Positions 37,027 through 37,337 of a DNA stretch of 37,337 nucleotides are shown here, piece after piece; position 1 is the first letter of the stretch, and the number at the start of each line of letters is the position of its first letter. A model generated the notes under the pieces. It searched no databases and was not told the DNA's origin. It saw only the letters and a program-made list of their open reading frames with translations. The translations under genes and the position numbers were made by a program. The DNA comes from JABDOU01 sp041609995 (lineage in GTDB: Bacteria; Actinomycetota; Acidimicrobiia; Spongiisociales; SHLN01): assembly GCA_041609995.1 (NCBI GenBank), contig JBFIPU010000014.1, positions 1 to 37,337 on the forward strand, read 5' to 3'.

Positions 37027-37337
37027 TCCGCCCGGCGATCAGAAGGTGGTATTTGCCGATGATGAGCTCGTCTCCGGCCGCCAGTTCCACGGAATCGACC
37101 CGTTCGCCGTTGACATAGGTGCCGTTGGTGGAGCCGAGGTCCTCCACCGACAGATGGCCCGCCTTGCAGACGATCTTCACATGATGCCGAGAGACCGTGA
37201 CGTCGTCCAGGAAGATGTCATCATCGGGGTGCCGGCCCACAGTGGTCTCGCCCTCTTCCAGCAGCCACGTCACTCCCCGGTATGGGCCACGCTCGACCAC
37301 GAGGGCATACCGATCGAAGTCACCCGGTTTCAGAGCC
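37019..37337 (-). CDS. garA: FHA-domain protein, GarA-like (partial at window edge)
   Basis: C-terminal 105 residues are visible; the frame continues past the window end without a stop, so the true start is outside (GTG 37300 is an internal possibility). The FHA domain is complete: TTVGRHPDDDIFLDDVTVSRHH, then VEDLGSTNGTYVNGERVDS and IIGKYHLLI. The phosphothreonine-binding Arg (GRH), Ser (SRHH) and Asn (STNGT) are present. In mycobacteria GarA controls TCA flux at 2-oxoglutarate dehydrogenase; the N-terminal phospho-Thr motif cannot be seen here. Confidence 0.85.
   Translation of the reverse strand, partial: ALKPGDFDRYALVVERGPYRGVTWLLEEGETTVGRHPDDDIFLDDVTVSRHHVKIVCKAGHLSVEDLGSTNGTYVNGERVDSVELAAGDELIIGKYHLLIAGRND

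Noticed and set aside
1..37337. tRNA, rRNA, CRISPR, insertion sequence or prophage features
   Set aside because: I looked for cloverleaf ends, regularly spaced repeats and transposase or integrase motifs and saw none.

Overview
The window looks like chromosomal DNA from a high-G+C actinobacterium, plausibly a non-mycobacterial lineage such as Acidimicrobiia. The grounds are the GarA-FtsR-DUF151-MerR gene order at the right end, a polyphosphate glucokinase, an F420-type LLM oxidoreductase, and DosR/DosS-type two-component proteins. The lineage is inference. I see no rRNA, tRNA, CRISPR array, insertion sequence or phage gene.

Layout. (1) 1-5.3 kb is a dormancy/redox-like island: two universal stress proteins, a CBS-pair protein, a DosS-like GAF kinase, two DosR-like response regulators, a split-barrel flavin protein and a DoxX membrane protein. 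Two GGGAC-N4-GGCCC-like boxes lie upstream of members. (2) 5.4-10.3 kb: an ArfB-type ribosome-rescue hydrolase, a lipocalin-like protein, an unusual glycosyltransferase-methyltransferase-methyltransferase fusion and a choline-sulfatase. (3) 10.3-13.7 kb: an LLM oxidoreductase, a CitE-like lyase and a CaiB-type CoA-transferase in one transcription unit, then a methyltransferase facing it. (4) 13.8-18.0 kb: a lipoprotein overlapping an FtsH-like membrane AAA protease with a long insertion in its ATPase domain, then a PDZ/propeller lipoprotein on the other strand. (5) 18.1-22.7 kb: a formylglycine-generating enzyme (which could activate the sulfatase), an EamA transporter, a rhodanese, a PabB-PabC fusion, and a thioredoxin-fold lipoprotein with an in-frame UGA. 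(6) 22.7-30.6 kb: mixed metabolic and redox genes. (7) 30.6-37.3 kb: a long minus-strand array running from the FHA protein (GarA-like) through FtsR, Hpt, DUF151, MerR, a PD-(D/E)xK-like protein, a GcvT/YgfZ-like protein, PpgK and a lipase to a crotonase-family protein.

The most striking observation is at 22132-22668 (minus). A TlpA/thioredoxin-like lipoprotein has a single in-frame UGA exactly where the first cysteine of the CxxC redox motif should be. It is followed in the same frame by SVCRRELP and about 100 more thioredoxin-like residues, and a plausible bacterial SECIS hairpin follows the UGA. This is best read as an undescribed UxxC selenoprotein.

A second genome-level signal is a recurring leaderless-promoter layout. 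About a dozen genes have a TANNNT hexamer exactly 6-7 nt before the start codon and no Shine-Dalgarno sequence. It fixes several start sites, including that of the candidate selenoprotein.
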